NCBI GenBank assembly: GCA_032719365.1
Contig: CM064874.1
Location: forward strand, 26,049,716 to 26,113,715
Reading direction: 5' to 3'
Source of the DNA: Prinsepia uniflora
Lineage: Eukaryota > Streptophyta > Magnoliopsida > Rosales > Rosaceae
Length of the DNA: 64,000 bases
The position numbers and the translations under genes are program-made. This document shows positions 48,770 through 59,229 of this stretch, in pieces. Under the pieces are notes generated by a model that was given only the letters and a program-made list of their open reading frames with translations, was not told the DNA's origin and did not search any database. Positions within the stretch are counted from its first letter, which is position 1. Each line of letters starts with the position of its first letter.

Positions 48770-51530
48770 CTACTTAAGCATAATAATTTTGTTCGCAGGC
48801 CATGCGACTAAACTTCCAATAGCTTCTTCCATACAATCCATTGCAGATGAAGGTCTCCACAAACTCGCATCCGGTTTCTTTACTATATCTACCCAAACAC
48901 TCATGGAATTAGGGCCAAGCGAAATGTGATGAAGTAGTTGTTTTGGGTCACTTGAAAACCAATGTCCTTCAGCTACAATTTCAGAGGATCCTTCACAATC
49001 TAGCAACTTGCACTCGGACTTGGTTTTTAAGACCGAGCCCACACTCTAGAAACCATTCAAGTAATACAAAACAACAGTTAGGTACCAGCTATTATAGTTT
49101 GAAACTAATTCACATTCACATACTGATAGTTATATCTTAATGCAAAAGAACTAACTATATTACCATTGGTGGAGACAAGTTGTCTTGCTCCTGACTATGC
49201 TCAGGTTTCTTCTCACTTAATTTTTCAGCACTTGTAGAAGTTTTTTCAAGCTCTTGAATTCGCTGCCTCTTGCTGTGAATAAATGCTTTAGTGAGTCTTG
49301 AAGTTGAAATATTGTCTTTGTTCTCAATTTGGTGCTTCTTGTCCTTTATAACTTTGTGCGCGGGTCAAGCAATTGTACTTCCAATAGCATCTTTAATATA
49401 AACCATATCATATGTAGGCCTCCACAGAAAAGTTTTAGGTTCCTTAACTAGGTCCACCTTAATGCTCACAAGGTTAGGCCCAAGAGGCACATCATTAACA
49501 AGAACAATAGGATCATTAGAAGACCAACATCCTTTAGCAACTATTTTTGGTGCACCATACCAATCTACCAACTTGCATGTGATGATTGAGGTCATACTCA
49601 CATTCTAATCACATTAAAACATGAAAAAAAATATATCATGTCAAAAAATCTCTAGAAATTTTAGGATGATACTACTTGTTATATTATAAAGCACGATAAA
49701 TGAATATTACCGATTGAGAACAATCGTTGGGAGCCTCTTCACATGTTTCCATCCTAACTTTGTCAGCTGGCCATGCAATTGTACTCCTAACTGCTTCAAC
49801 AATAAAAGTCATCTCCATTGTTGGCCTCCACAAATGTACTTGAGGTTTCACTACTCTATCTACCCAAACTTTCTTTGCATTCGGTCCAAGGGTATATTAT
49901 TAATGAGCTCTGTAGGATCACTAGAAGAACATCGACCTTCTGCCAATTTTTCACTTGATCCAGACCAATCTAGGAGTGTGCACTTGTTGGTGGAGATAGT
50001 ATTTACACCCTATTATAAGATAAAGTTTTCCAAATTAGAATTCAAATTCACAATGATATAATATATAATTGGAAATTACTATATTAGAATAATTAGTGTA
50101 CTTTTGGAAAAGATATATTACCATGTTCACAGCTTGGTTGAGCCTACCGTTTAGTATATTTGATGAGGTATTTAATAAGGGCTCAATATAGCTAAATTTT
50201 AAGAATGGTCCTAAAATATTAGGCACATACTTGATTTTTTTAAGTATGGCCTCAAGTAAGCTCTCCAAATTACTTAACTTATTCTTCATTGCTATATGAT
50301 CTTCTTAAATTTGAAGCAAATTTTTGTCCCTTGCTTGTATGAAAGCTATTTTAGTAATTGTCATTCCTTTTCCCATTCCTCGTATTCTTCTTTTAGCCTC
50401 CTGCCCAAACACTTGAGAGATAGCATCGTCTTTCACATTACTTGTTGATGATGAAGGTGATTCTCTTTCAATGTTTTCCAACCTTTCCTACAAGAATTGC
50501 AAACTAATTATTCACATCCACTACAAAATATCATCGTATAAATATGAAATTTCATAGGAGTTAAGCTCTTACAATCGTTTCAGCTAATTTTGTGTTCACC
50601 GGTTAACCATCTTTTCTTGTGCGCGATTTAATCCACACTTTAACCCTAGAGATGGAAGCCGAGTTTTTGCTTTGTTTTTTCTGAAAATTATACAAACTAT
50701 ACGTTGAGTCCATGTACATATGAGTTATCACTTCAGTAATACTTTGTTTTTATATATGAAATAAATGACTTACCATATCAGCAGCCAATCGAACCATTCC
50801 CTTCCGACTACATGTGTGTGGGATTTGTTTGCTCCTCATTTCTATGAACTTTGCACGTTTAGCCTAAAAACCAGTACAAAAAATGCGTGAAAACCCAGCT
50901 ATATAACTGAAACAAAAAACTAAAACACCATGCTAAAACAGCAAACTAAGACAGCAAACTAAAATGGAAAACCAAAACAGCAAACTAAATGTTAAAAAAA
51001 CTAAATAAACAACAAATGAATTTATGAACAGAAAATAGCACTAAAGAAAATGACATATCGCCTTGAATTTTGTATTTGTTTTTTATCTGACAAAGGTCCT
51101 CCATTCTTCAACCGAACTTATGTTATCAGGACGAAGTTGAAGCCTTTCTTCTTCATTTTGTGCCTTGAGTATTTTGCTGACCAATACTGACTTTGAGCAC
51201 CTAAAGATACAACCCATCTCTTGAAATATATAATCCTTTGCCAAGTCTCTTCGACATTTTATCTTCCCTGCAAAGAATATGCAATTGGTAATAATTTAAT
51301 CTGACCATTCATCTTAAATAAATATTCAAGAGTTGTCATATGTACCTTAATAGACGCCCACATTATTGTTTTATGCACAATAGAAAGCTTCCTCCAGTCT
51401 ACAAGTGTTATAGGGACTACCTCCTGCACAAGAAGTCCTAAGTAAGAAGACAATGCTACTGAGCCATCTCCACATGGTTGACCCCCTTCCGTCCATTCGA
51501 TATCAACACGATTATTAGAATCCAAGGCAA
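48770..51530 (-). pseudogene. CACTA-associated Transposase_24-type protein with three DUF8039-like repeats
   Basis: From high to low coordinates: SVALSSYLGLLVQEVVPITL then VDWRKL (exon ending near 51347), and DLAKDYIFQEMGCIFRCSKS. Next come IEMRSKQIPHTCSRKGMVRL (about 50780-50865), SISRVKVWIKSRTRKDG, and a segment with DAISQVFGQE. Three copies follow of a domain with LLDxxGxxxxVAEG... LGPN... WVD... LWRP... WPA (about 50012-49742, 49604-49370 and 49042-48773). This order is that of plant CACTA proteins carrying PF03004 and DUF8039. Three in-frame stops (51083-51085, 50603-50605, 50305-50307) and a one-base deletion in the first DUF8039 copy show it is dead. The function of DUF8039 is unknown to me. 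Confidence 0.75.
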
Positions 51531-51549
51531 TGTTCTTAATTCGCAGGTC

Positions 51550-52146
51550 TGTTCCTTATTCCTCTCTGATTTCTTTCATTTTCCATTCTCGCTTTCCCTC
51601 ACTTTTCTATTTGATTCTCTATTTTCTTTCTTCAGTTTCCTCACAAAACTAACTCAAACACACAACATATTTATGTGTGTGTATATATATATATATATAT
51701 ATAAACCACCCACCACCATACATATTTATGTGTGTGTATATATATATAAACCACCCACCACCATAAATGGCGGCACACAGACACACACACACCCCAAAAC
51801 ATCACAAAATACACACCAAAACAACACGAAATGAGAGGAGATAAGCACACGTGTCACCATTACACTTATCTCTTAATGTGAAAGTACCAAAATGCCCTTT
51901 AAACTAAAATTACCAAAAATTCTCCTACTCTTTTTAGACCCGTAGTGAACTCATCTGACCTCTAATTTTGGCATACTTCTAGTCTAAAAACTTAGGATCC
52001 CGAGACATACGCAATGGTACCCACGGATAGTCCAAACAGTAATTCGAGTAAAAAGTCAACTTTTAACCACACTAGGGTAAAATGGTCATTTTCCTTTACA
52101 TTGTTGTTTTCAATTTTACTTTTTTCTCGAGATTCGGGTCATTACA
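51550..52146 (-). repeat. LTR fragment, 3' part only
   Basis: It ends GATTCGGGTCATTACA like the other minus-oriented LTRs. It contains TTTTTAGACCCGTAG, AAGTCAACTTTTAACC and GGTAAAATGGTCATTTTCC blocks that match the ends of the LTRs at 10961 and 26502. The left boundary is unclear, and no polypurine tract or target duplication was found. It includes two (TA)n runs near 51678 and 51738 within a duplicated 60-bp unit (ACATATTTATGTGTGTG). Confidence 0.55.
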
Positions 52147-54340
52147 CTTACCCTTCAAATCTCCTCATGCTACCTCAGCGCTTTCCTATCGGTCTTTAGT
52201 CTCTCAGAATGTTTAGCTAACTTCTAAAGGGCATAAAAACCTCATTAAAGTGTTGCGCCATCACTAAGACATGGTCAAAATTTAGATACCAAAACAACAC
52301 ACAAGAGAATCAACAATAAAACCAAAAGGGAAAAGCGAGAATTTACATAGGCATTCTTATCAATCACCTTCGTATACCGATCAAGAAGGCCGATTGAACT
52401 CATCTTCTCTATTTCTGAAAGCCCCTTCTATGAGACGACCACTAGGGCGATAATGATTGGAACAACGGTTGGATCCATGCACTCGGTGACTTGCGTCCAA
52501 CTATCATTCACTGTGGATGACCGAACGACGTCAGTAACCTCCCCAGGCTCAGCAAAACATGACGGAATGTGACGACCCGACTCTTCTAGTACGATATTGT
52601 CCACTTTGGGCCCACAGCCCCAGGACATTATTTTTGGGAACTCACGTGCAACTTCTCAGTGGGTCACCCATCCTAGGATTGCTTCAGCCCAACCTCACTT
52701 AATTTAGGAGTTCCAAAGGAATCCAAAGCCAGTGAGCTCCCAAAGGGCCTCGTGCTAGGAATATATGTGCCCACACATATAATGCATTTCACCTTTTCTT
52801 CCTCGCGCGATGTGAGATTATTCACCCTTCTTGCTACCCCGAGCATCAGCTATTTAAGAACACCCCTAGCTCTAGCTACATAGGACACAATTCCCGAGCA
52901 TCAGCCGTTTGGAAACACCCCTAGCTTTGGCTGCCTAAGACATGGGTCTTATACCGAGCCATAGGTGAACATTGGCCTCTTCAAGAGCTTTGGTATTACC
53001 CTCAGCGGTAGTTCCAGTCGAGGCTCATTCGATACCTTATCCTTAGCCTCCATTAAGGCCTTAATCTAGCCTTATTCCTCATCTTCTGAATGGATTTTAC
53101 CTCCCCGATAGATTGCTTATTCTGAATTATGTGCCAACAAATTCTACCATTGAATCTCTTATCAGTCAACCCAAACTTCCGTTGCCAACCTCTTCCGAGT
53201 TAACAAAGGACTTCCCTCGGACCCACTGGTCGAACCCTCATCACTTGGCCATACCTTTAGCTGACTAAACGTCAATTTTTTTGGCTAGTTGGTCGTCACC
53301 TTTTTCTTGACATCCTTGGGGGCTGACCCACCTGCAAGAAAACAAATCAACCATCACAATCTGATTTGGTAGACAAAAACTACATGTACATACAACCTAA
53401 ATTGCCAATCGGCACTACCACCTTCTAATTTGAAGCCACGCTCAATCCTATCACCGAGCTGACCCATATCCCATTCCCAAGGACCAGAGACCCAGTAGAA
53501 ATGATGCCTCCAAATTTTTTGTAAAGTTGGAATGTCATTGATAACTTCCCCTCAAACAAACATCTCAACACATTCAATCCGCAACCACCTAGGCCCAGTC
53601 GTCTCTGTTGTTTGAATTTGTACAAGTGGCAAAGTAGACTCCAGTATGACTCGAGAATCCCACCCAATTAGAAGGTAGTGTACACATTGATGAATGTGAT
53701 ATATCCATTCACGTTGAGTTGGCTGACTGTGATCCTGGCCCGAGACAGGATGTCTTAGAGTTAAGGATGAAGCGACAACCGAACTCAATTTTCAAAAAAG
53801 TCCATGTGACACAAAATTAACCCTTATGGGGTCTCACTCGACATTGCCCTTTTGCCGGCAGAGTAAGTACGATCTCAGGCGGCACATTATACAGCTCCCT
53901 AAACCTCAGCAAATCAGCCGCATTGATTGTATTGATCTCATAGTTCACAGTGCAGGGCAATCGATTTATGGAAATTAATGACGATGGTTATTATTTGGCA
54001 TTGAACCCGTATCGGCACTATGCTTCATTGTACTCACCTCCAACTCACTGACCAATTCAATCATAGAAGGTTGGGACGAGGAAACCTCTCATCTCAGCCT
54101 GTTTGACACTTTTCACTTTCTTGGCACCCTTCACCTACTCAGCACCCTTCACGATCTCGGAATCCGTATCCTTTAGGTCCCTTAAAGCTATATCTAAGCT
54201 ATCAATGGAGGTAGAAGATACATAACTACTTTCAGTCGATGAGGATCCATTAGTGGAACATGAAACGCTTCTCTCACTCGATCTATTACATGCCGAGTGA
54301 GAAGTAGTTTCATTACCAAAAGTTTTTCCCTAGGTCCACT
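52147..54340 (-). pseudogene. Decayed gag-like region of a gypsy-type element
   Basis: On the minus strand, around 53950-53850, a peptide reads LLRFRELYNVPPEIVLTLPA. After frame shifts and stops come RLSLHP, ITVSQLNVNGY, and SYWSLLCHLYKFKQQ then RLG. The order resembles the N-terminal region of plant proteins annotated 'putative gypsy type transposon' (PF04195-like). After a likely intron border near 53333, GGSAPKDVKKKVTTN follows. The lower part (52430-52360: KMSSIGLLDRYTKVIDKN) continues beyond the Cassandra LTR that interrupts it. Domain assignment is by memory of the motif pattern, so it is tentative. Confidence 0.4.
52568..52953 (-). mobile_element. Second, diverged Cassandra LTR (solo)
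   Basis: Text on plus, TGACGACCCGACTCTTCTAG... TTTGGGCCC... GCAACTTCTCAGTGGGTCACCCATCC... GACATGGGTCTTATA, matches the Cassandra LTRs at 31770-32473. The 5S-like box A and box C are at 52646-52700. Near its 3' end a ~50-bp unit (CGAGCATCAGC... ACACCCCTAGCT) is duplicated. No second LTR, primer site or clear target duplication is found, so it is a solo or truncated copy and older than the first. Confidence 0.75.
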
Positions 54341-54790
54341 AGTTGACTTGAACTCTAATATTTACAAATGCAAAACCGAACGGAAACTGCATCTATGAAC
54401 AATTAATCCTAATTCTAATGACGAATTCAAAAAAAAAAAGGCAATTTTTATCTCAAGTTTTCCTTGCTCGAAAGGCACAAGCTCTAGAAGACTAATCAGA
54501 AGGTAGGTTCTAAGTCAAAACCTATCAATAGGTTCATAAATCAATCGACATCTAAGTAGAGCTTTGCCGATTTTTTTTTTGTCAACGTTCCAAATTTAGG
54601 AATTCCAGCCTTTTTTATAGGTGCCTAATGCATCTCGAGATGCGGGCTAGCCATCTGACAGTACCACACATCTATCCTCTAATATACACATATGGTTACA
54701 AATACAAATATGTCTACACTATGTATTCAAACAATAATAACTAAAATAATTTCGATTTATCAAAATCTCAAAATCGAAAACAAAAAATCC
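54341..54790. other. Unassigned A/T-rich DNA
   Basis: No gene, domain or repeat boundary was recognised. Confidence 0.4.
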
Positions 54791-54799
54791 ATGAAGTGT

Positions 54800-55535
54800 G
54801 CTCCTATCGGCAAGCAGATATATTGCGACCGATCGGAAACTTCATTCGAAATTCCCTTTGAGATTTATGCTCCGATCAGCAAGCAAGAACATTGCGACCG
54901 ATTAGAAACATCATTTGAGGTGCTCTGGCAACTTCGATCGGCAAGGAGGTACGTTACAATCGATCAAAAACTTCATTCGACGTATCATCTCAGATTTATG
55001 CTTCGATTGGAAAACAAGAACGTTGCTACCGATCGAAAGCATTATTCGAGGTGCTCTCGTAGCTCCGATCGGAAAGCAGGCACATTGTGACCGATCCAAA
55101 GATTCATTCTAAATATCCTCTCATATTTATGCTTCGATCGGTAAGCAGGAACATTGCTACTGATCGAAAGTATCATTCGAATTACTCTCGCTGCTTCGAT
55201 CTGCAAGTAGGAACATTGCGATCGATTAGAAGCTTCATTCGAAGTACCCTCTTAAATTTATGCTCCGATCAGCAAGCAGGAACATTGTGAAAGATCAGAA
55301 GCATCATTCGAGGTGCTCTCGCAACTTCGATCGGTAAGCGGACACATTGAGACTAATCGGAAGCTTCATTCGAATTACCCTCTTATATTCATGCTCCAAT
55401 CTGCAAGCAGGAACATTTTGACCGGTTGAAAGTATCATTCGAGGTGCTTTCCCAGCTCCGATCAGCAAGCAGTCACATTGCAGTCGATTAGAATCTTTAC
55501 TCAAGGTAATTTCTCATCCACAATCGGCATAAAAG
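54800..55535. repeat. Dimeric tandem repeat, period about 131 bp
   Basis: Phrases of the type CTTCATTCGAAxTACCCTCT...ATTTATGCTCCGATC recur at about 54840, 54970, 55102, 55232 and 55364, spacing 130-132 bp. Between them a related half-unit (CATCATTCGAGGTGCTCTCG CAACTTCGATC) alternates. The array is therefore made of two ~65-bp subunits, about eleven in all, each holding an AAGCAGGAACATTGCGACCG-like core. Copies are diverged by substitutions. Short open frames through it have no support as genes. Confidence 0.85.
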
Positions 55536-56177
55536 AATATTATAATTTAATTCAAACTAGAGACTGAAGCAATGCCATTTGACCAAGGTACACTTCTTCC
55601 ATCAAGAACTTGGTGGACTAGTAGGTACACCCCTCTTGTCAGTCAACACGTATCGTCCTGAGTTACAAGTTCTCAACCAAGAAAATCCACCTCAATCAAC
55701 GACTTATGTGACTTATATTGATACCATCGATCAATCAAACTCAGTACGACTAACAACACCATTTCATATTATATTATCATATTCAGTTCCTTATGCGGCA
55801 TACTAAGCATAGCCTAAAAATCCCGTTTATGCACTAGGGCCGCTCTAATTTTGGGAAGCCTGTTTAACTTTATTTATTGTCTTGTAGTTTACTTCAAATG
55901 ACTGAGTTAGACTTGTACTCTTAACTCAAATCTTTCAGGAACAATATGTGAAGTAATTCCTTGGAATAATGGTGAAATGTTGAATTAGCGTATGTGGGAC
56001 CCACTTTTAAACTCGCGTGAAGCAAATTGTGCCAAGTTGAATAGAAAGTTTATAAAAAAGCAAAATTATATATATATATATATCTCTCTCTCTCTCTCTC
56101 TCTCTCCAAATTGTGCCAAATTGTGCCAAGTTGATAAAAAAATTCTCTCTCTCTCTCTCTCTCCCCCCGAAGTCCAA
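55536..56177. other. Unassigned DNA with AT/CT microsatellites
   Basis: No gene recognised. (AT)n followed by (CT)n occurs at about 56068-56106, and a second (CT)n at 56143-56163 follows a short direct repeat of AAATTGTGCCAA. The left flank of the LTR retrotransposon (GTCCAA) is here. Confidence 0.5.
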
Positions 56178-59100
56178 TGACAGGACCCACCCCGATTATC
56201 GCCTCGATAATCGGGAAGCATCCTGCTCCCGTCTGACAATCGAATCCAAAAGACCGGAAAACTAAATAATATTACATCACACCCATTGTCAGACCAGGGA
56301 GATTACACAAATACATCCGACTGGACGTCAAGTCCACAGTTTCACAGAGCATAATATTACAAAACAGGTTAAAGAATAAATCCTACTCTGTGAACTAACT
56401 ACTCCGCAACGGAAAACTTTATGCCTCCGCCTCTGCCTCGGCGCTTACCCCCGCGCTTGTACCACGACCTGGAGGGAATTTAAAACAACAAAATGTGAGT
56501 GGACCGAAACATAAGTTTTACAGGAAAACAGTTTTCTGAAATCGGGTTTGCCCACCAGTTTTGTAACACGCATGCATAACAAAATATTCAAAAATCGCGT
56601 ATTAAACTTTTGAAAACTCTTTTTCCGAAACACATGAAAAACGTTACAGAGATTCGTCAGAACTCATGTAAAACAACTTAACATTACCAGAATCCGGAAA
56701 CCGTCATTTTGAAACAACAATTGCACAAGTCAAGTAAAAAGTGAATCAATAATCACAATTATGCCGTTGGATCCATCCGAGTCTTTAAACTCAATATCAG
56801 GCCTTCCCGGGATATCAACGAGTCTTTAAACTCAAAACATGATCAATAGGCCTCGGGGGTATCACAATAATCGAGTCTTTAAACTCACGAGTCTTTAAAC
56901 TCAATCCGGGTCTTTAAACCCAAATTTTCGGGCCCGCCCCCGTCATCAATATACCGGGTCTTTAAACCCAAAACCAGATCCAACAATCAACCGGGTCTTT
57001 AAACCCAAAACCGTTTTTTTTTTAAACACAATAAACCAGGATTCATCATAAACCGTTTTCCAACATCATTCCGAAATCATATCACGTCATAATAGGACTT
57101 ATGTCCGAATTCACATGCAAATTCCAAAACATGCAATTCCCGAAATCACTTCACAATTATAATCAAGACATCATAAATCCGTAACATGCATAATCATATC
57201 CAGATTCTTCACTAAAACATCATTCATGCATAAGCAAAAACCGTAACCTCGAAATGCGTGAAATACGATGAATCTCGAAAAGCGTGAAAATACGTAAACC
57301 GAATTATCATATCACCATCATCAAATCGTATGCAAAACCATAAGATAAACCAGTAAAATAGTTATGCATGCGCAGTTTAGAAATCAAAAAGTCCACTCAC
57401 AGTTTTAGGACGCGTCAATCGCGTCCCGCACGCTCCTCCGTAGCTTCGGAAGTGTCCAGGCCTGTAAAAATGCATGAGGGTTACAAACATCCCAAAACAA
57501 CTCGTAGGATTTTTCCTAATTTTTCCGGATTTTTCGGCGGAACTAAACTTAGAGATTTGACCTTCCGGACTCCCGAAATTATCCCGTATGACTCCCGATC
57601 CACTCGAACTCTAAAGATAAAATGTTAATTAAACTGAAAGGATTAAATCTCGTGTTGACCGTGATCGGAGTTAACATCGCACGCGCCGTCACGCGCCGTC
57701 CAAAGTGGCTGCGCGTGAAGGCCACGCGCCAAGCTACAGTACCTTCGTCCTTACCCGGATAGACTGATAAACGGGTCTATTACCCGCGACTCAACCCGAT
57801 CAGTTCAAGCTCAATTCTCAATCAATTCCTCTCGTTTTCAATCCTATTATCTTCTCTAATCCATTAATTTTAGGTCTGTATTGATGATTAACCTCGACTA
57901 ACACCAAAAACGACCCAACTCAAGCTCAAACAGTCGAACAAGTCAACGTCTGGAACTCACCCTCCACGGTTCCAATTCCAAATTAACTTCACCAGTAGCT
58001 TAAGGGGACCTATACGAACACAATAGCACAATCAATTGAACTTGCTGTTACCTGGAAGTCGTCGTCCTCAAGCTCGACAATTCTCAGAACCAGGGAGCTC
58101 AGTTCTTGGCCAATTCGTGAGTGACGTCCTTCGAAATCGATGTGGTTGGTTTCCTTTTGATCCCAGAAGACTAGAACGGCCCTTAGTTTAGCTCGAATGT
58201 CCCCACGATTTGATCTTCGATTTTTCCCTCCACCGGTTTTTTCCTTCGAACTGGAACTTGGGTTCCTGGGCAAAACGGGCTCCAATCTCTGCAACTCTAG
58301 CACCGTCGTGTTTCTGTCACTCCCAGAAGTCTCCCTATGTATTTAGTTTCGCCTCAAAGCCCATAGGAATTGAACTCTGAGTTTCCCCCAAAAACCCGAA
58401 ACTGTTTTCTCACCGTCTCTCTCAACCTCAGCCCTCACACTGATGTCCAAATGACCCAACTGAGTCCTCTCCTCACTCTCTTACTCTGTCAATCGATTTA
58501 ACGGCCAGCACCCGTGGGAGACCAACTGAGGTTTTATGAAACTTGCTTCCCACAAACACAGAAACCATGGCCATATTAAACTCAATCCCGTGCCTGCAAC
58601 CTGCTCACGCCACTCAGTCATGCTCCCACTACCTCAATTCACATAAACAAAGCATTTGATCAATCCACTAAGGCCATAAACAATTTGAACGCACAAAACA
58701 CCACGGCACGGCCGTGTGCGCTGTTTTTCACGGTGGTGCTACAGTAACCGCCGTGAAATGACCAAAATGCCCCTCTTTGCAATAATTACCAAAATGCCCT
58801 CCAACTTCCGTGACCCGTAACTCGGTCACCCGACGTCCGTTTCACGCGTGCCGCCTGTCGTTGTACTCAGGGCGTCGAGACGAACATAACGGTCTTTGAG
58901 TCAAATGAATATCAATTGTCAAACAAAAAGTCAACTTTTTCCCTTATAACGTCCAATTTACGATAATGCCCCTGGGCTTCCGCACGTCATAACTTTCACC
59001 CTATTCGTCCGAATCGGACGTGCCACCTGTCTATGAACTCGTGACGTCCCGAACTACGTCACATTCATCACTCAACGTCCGTTCGACCCTCCAATCAAAA

Positions 59101-59195
59101 AGTCAACAAATTGACCATACGAATCACAAGGGTAAAAACGTCATTTATTTATTATTTTATAATATTACATTTTTGGAATTTTCGGGGGCGTTACA
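56178..59195 (-). repeat. 3' LTR of the chromovirus
   Basis: 3018 bp, starting TGACAGGACCCACCCCG and ending GGGGGCGTTACA. It contains the GAGTCTTTAAACTC cluster (56776-57010), the inverse TATGCATGC/GTCCACTCAC block (57363-57400) and a CACGCGCCAAGCTACAGTAC block (57723). Short open frames inside have no support as genes. Confidence 0.93.
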
Positions 59196-59212
59196 ATCTC
59201 CCCCCCTTAAGA
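59196..59212 (-). other. Polypurine tract of the chromovirus
   Basis: Plus-strand ATCTCCCCCCCTTAAG, i.e. CTTAAGGGGGGGAGAT on the element strand, abuts the LTR terminus TGTAACGCCCC. Confidence 0.92.
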
Positions 59213-59229
59213 AATTTCATCTCAAAATT

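Larger units (their letters stand above)
47619..51545 (-). mobile_element. CACTA (En/Spm-like) transposon remnant
   Basis: The left end CACTACGCGAGAG is followed by ~400 bp rich in short subterminal motifs typical of CACTA elements (ACAACGTT, GTTGTAG, ACAGCGTT, AACGCTG, AGCATTTCTAAA). The interior encodes a decayed CACTA accessory protein on the minus strand. The expected inverted end (GTAGTG) and a 3-bp target duplication (TTG on the left) were not found on the right. The element runs into an LTR fragment near 51545 and is truncated. Confidence 0.75.

Noticed and set aside
51941..51946. GTAGTG as right terminus of the CACTA element
   Set aside because: It lies in text homologous to LTR ends (AGACCCGTAGTGAACTC versus AGACCCGCAACTCAC), so it is LTR sequence and lacks a matching flank.
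54692..55504. Open frames across the tandem array at 54.7-55.5 kb
   Set aside because: They follow the ~131-bp repeat period and occur on both strands; no gene support.
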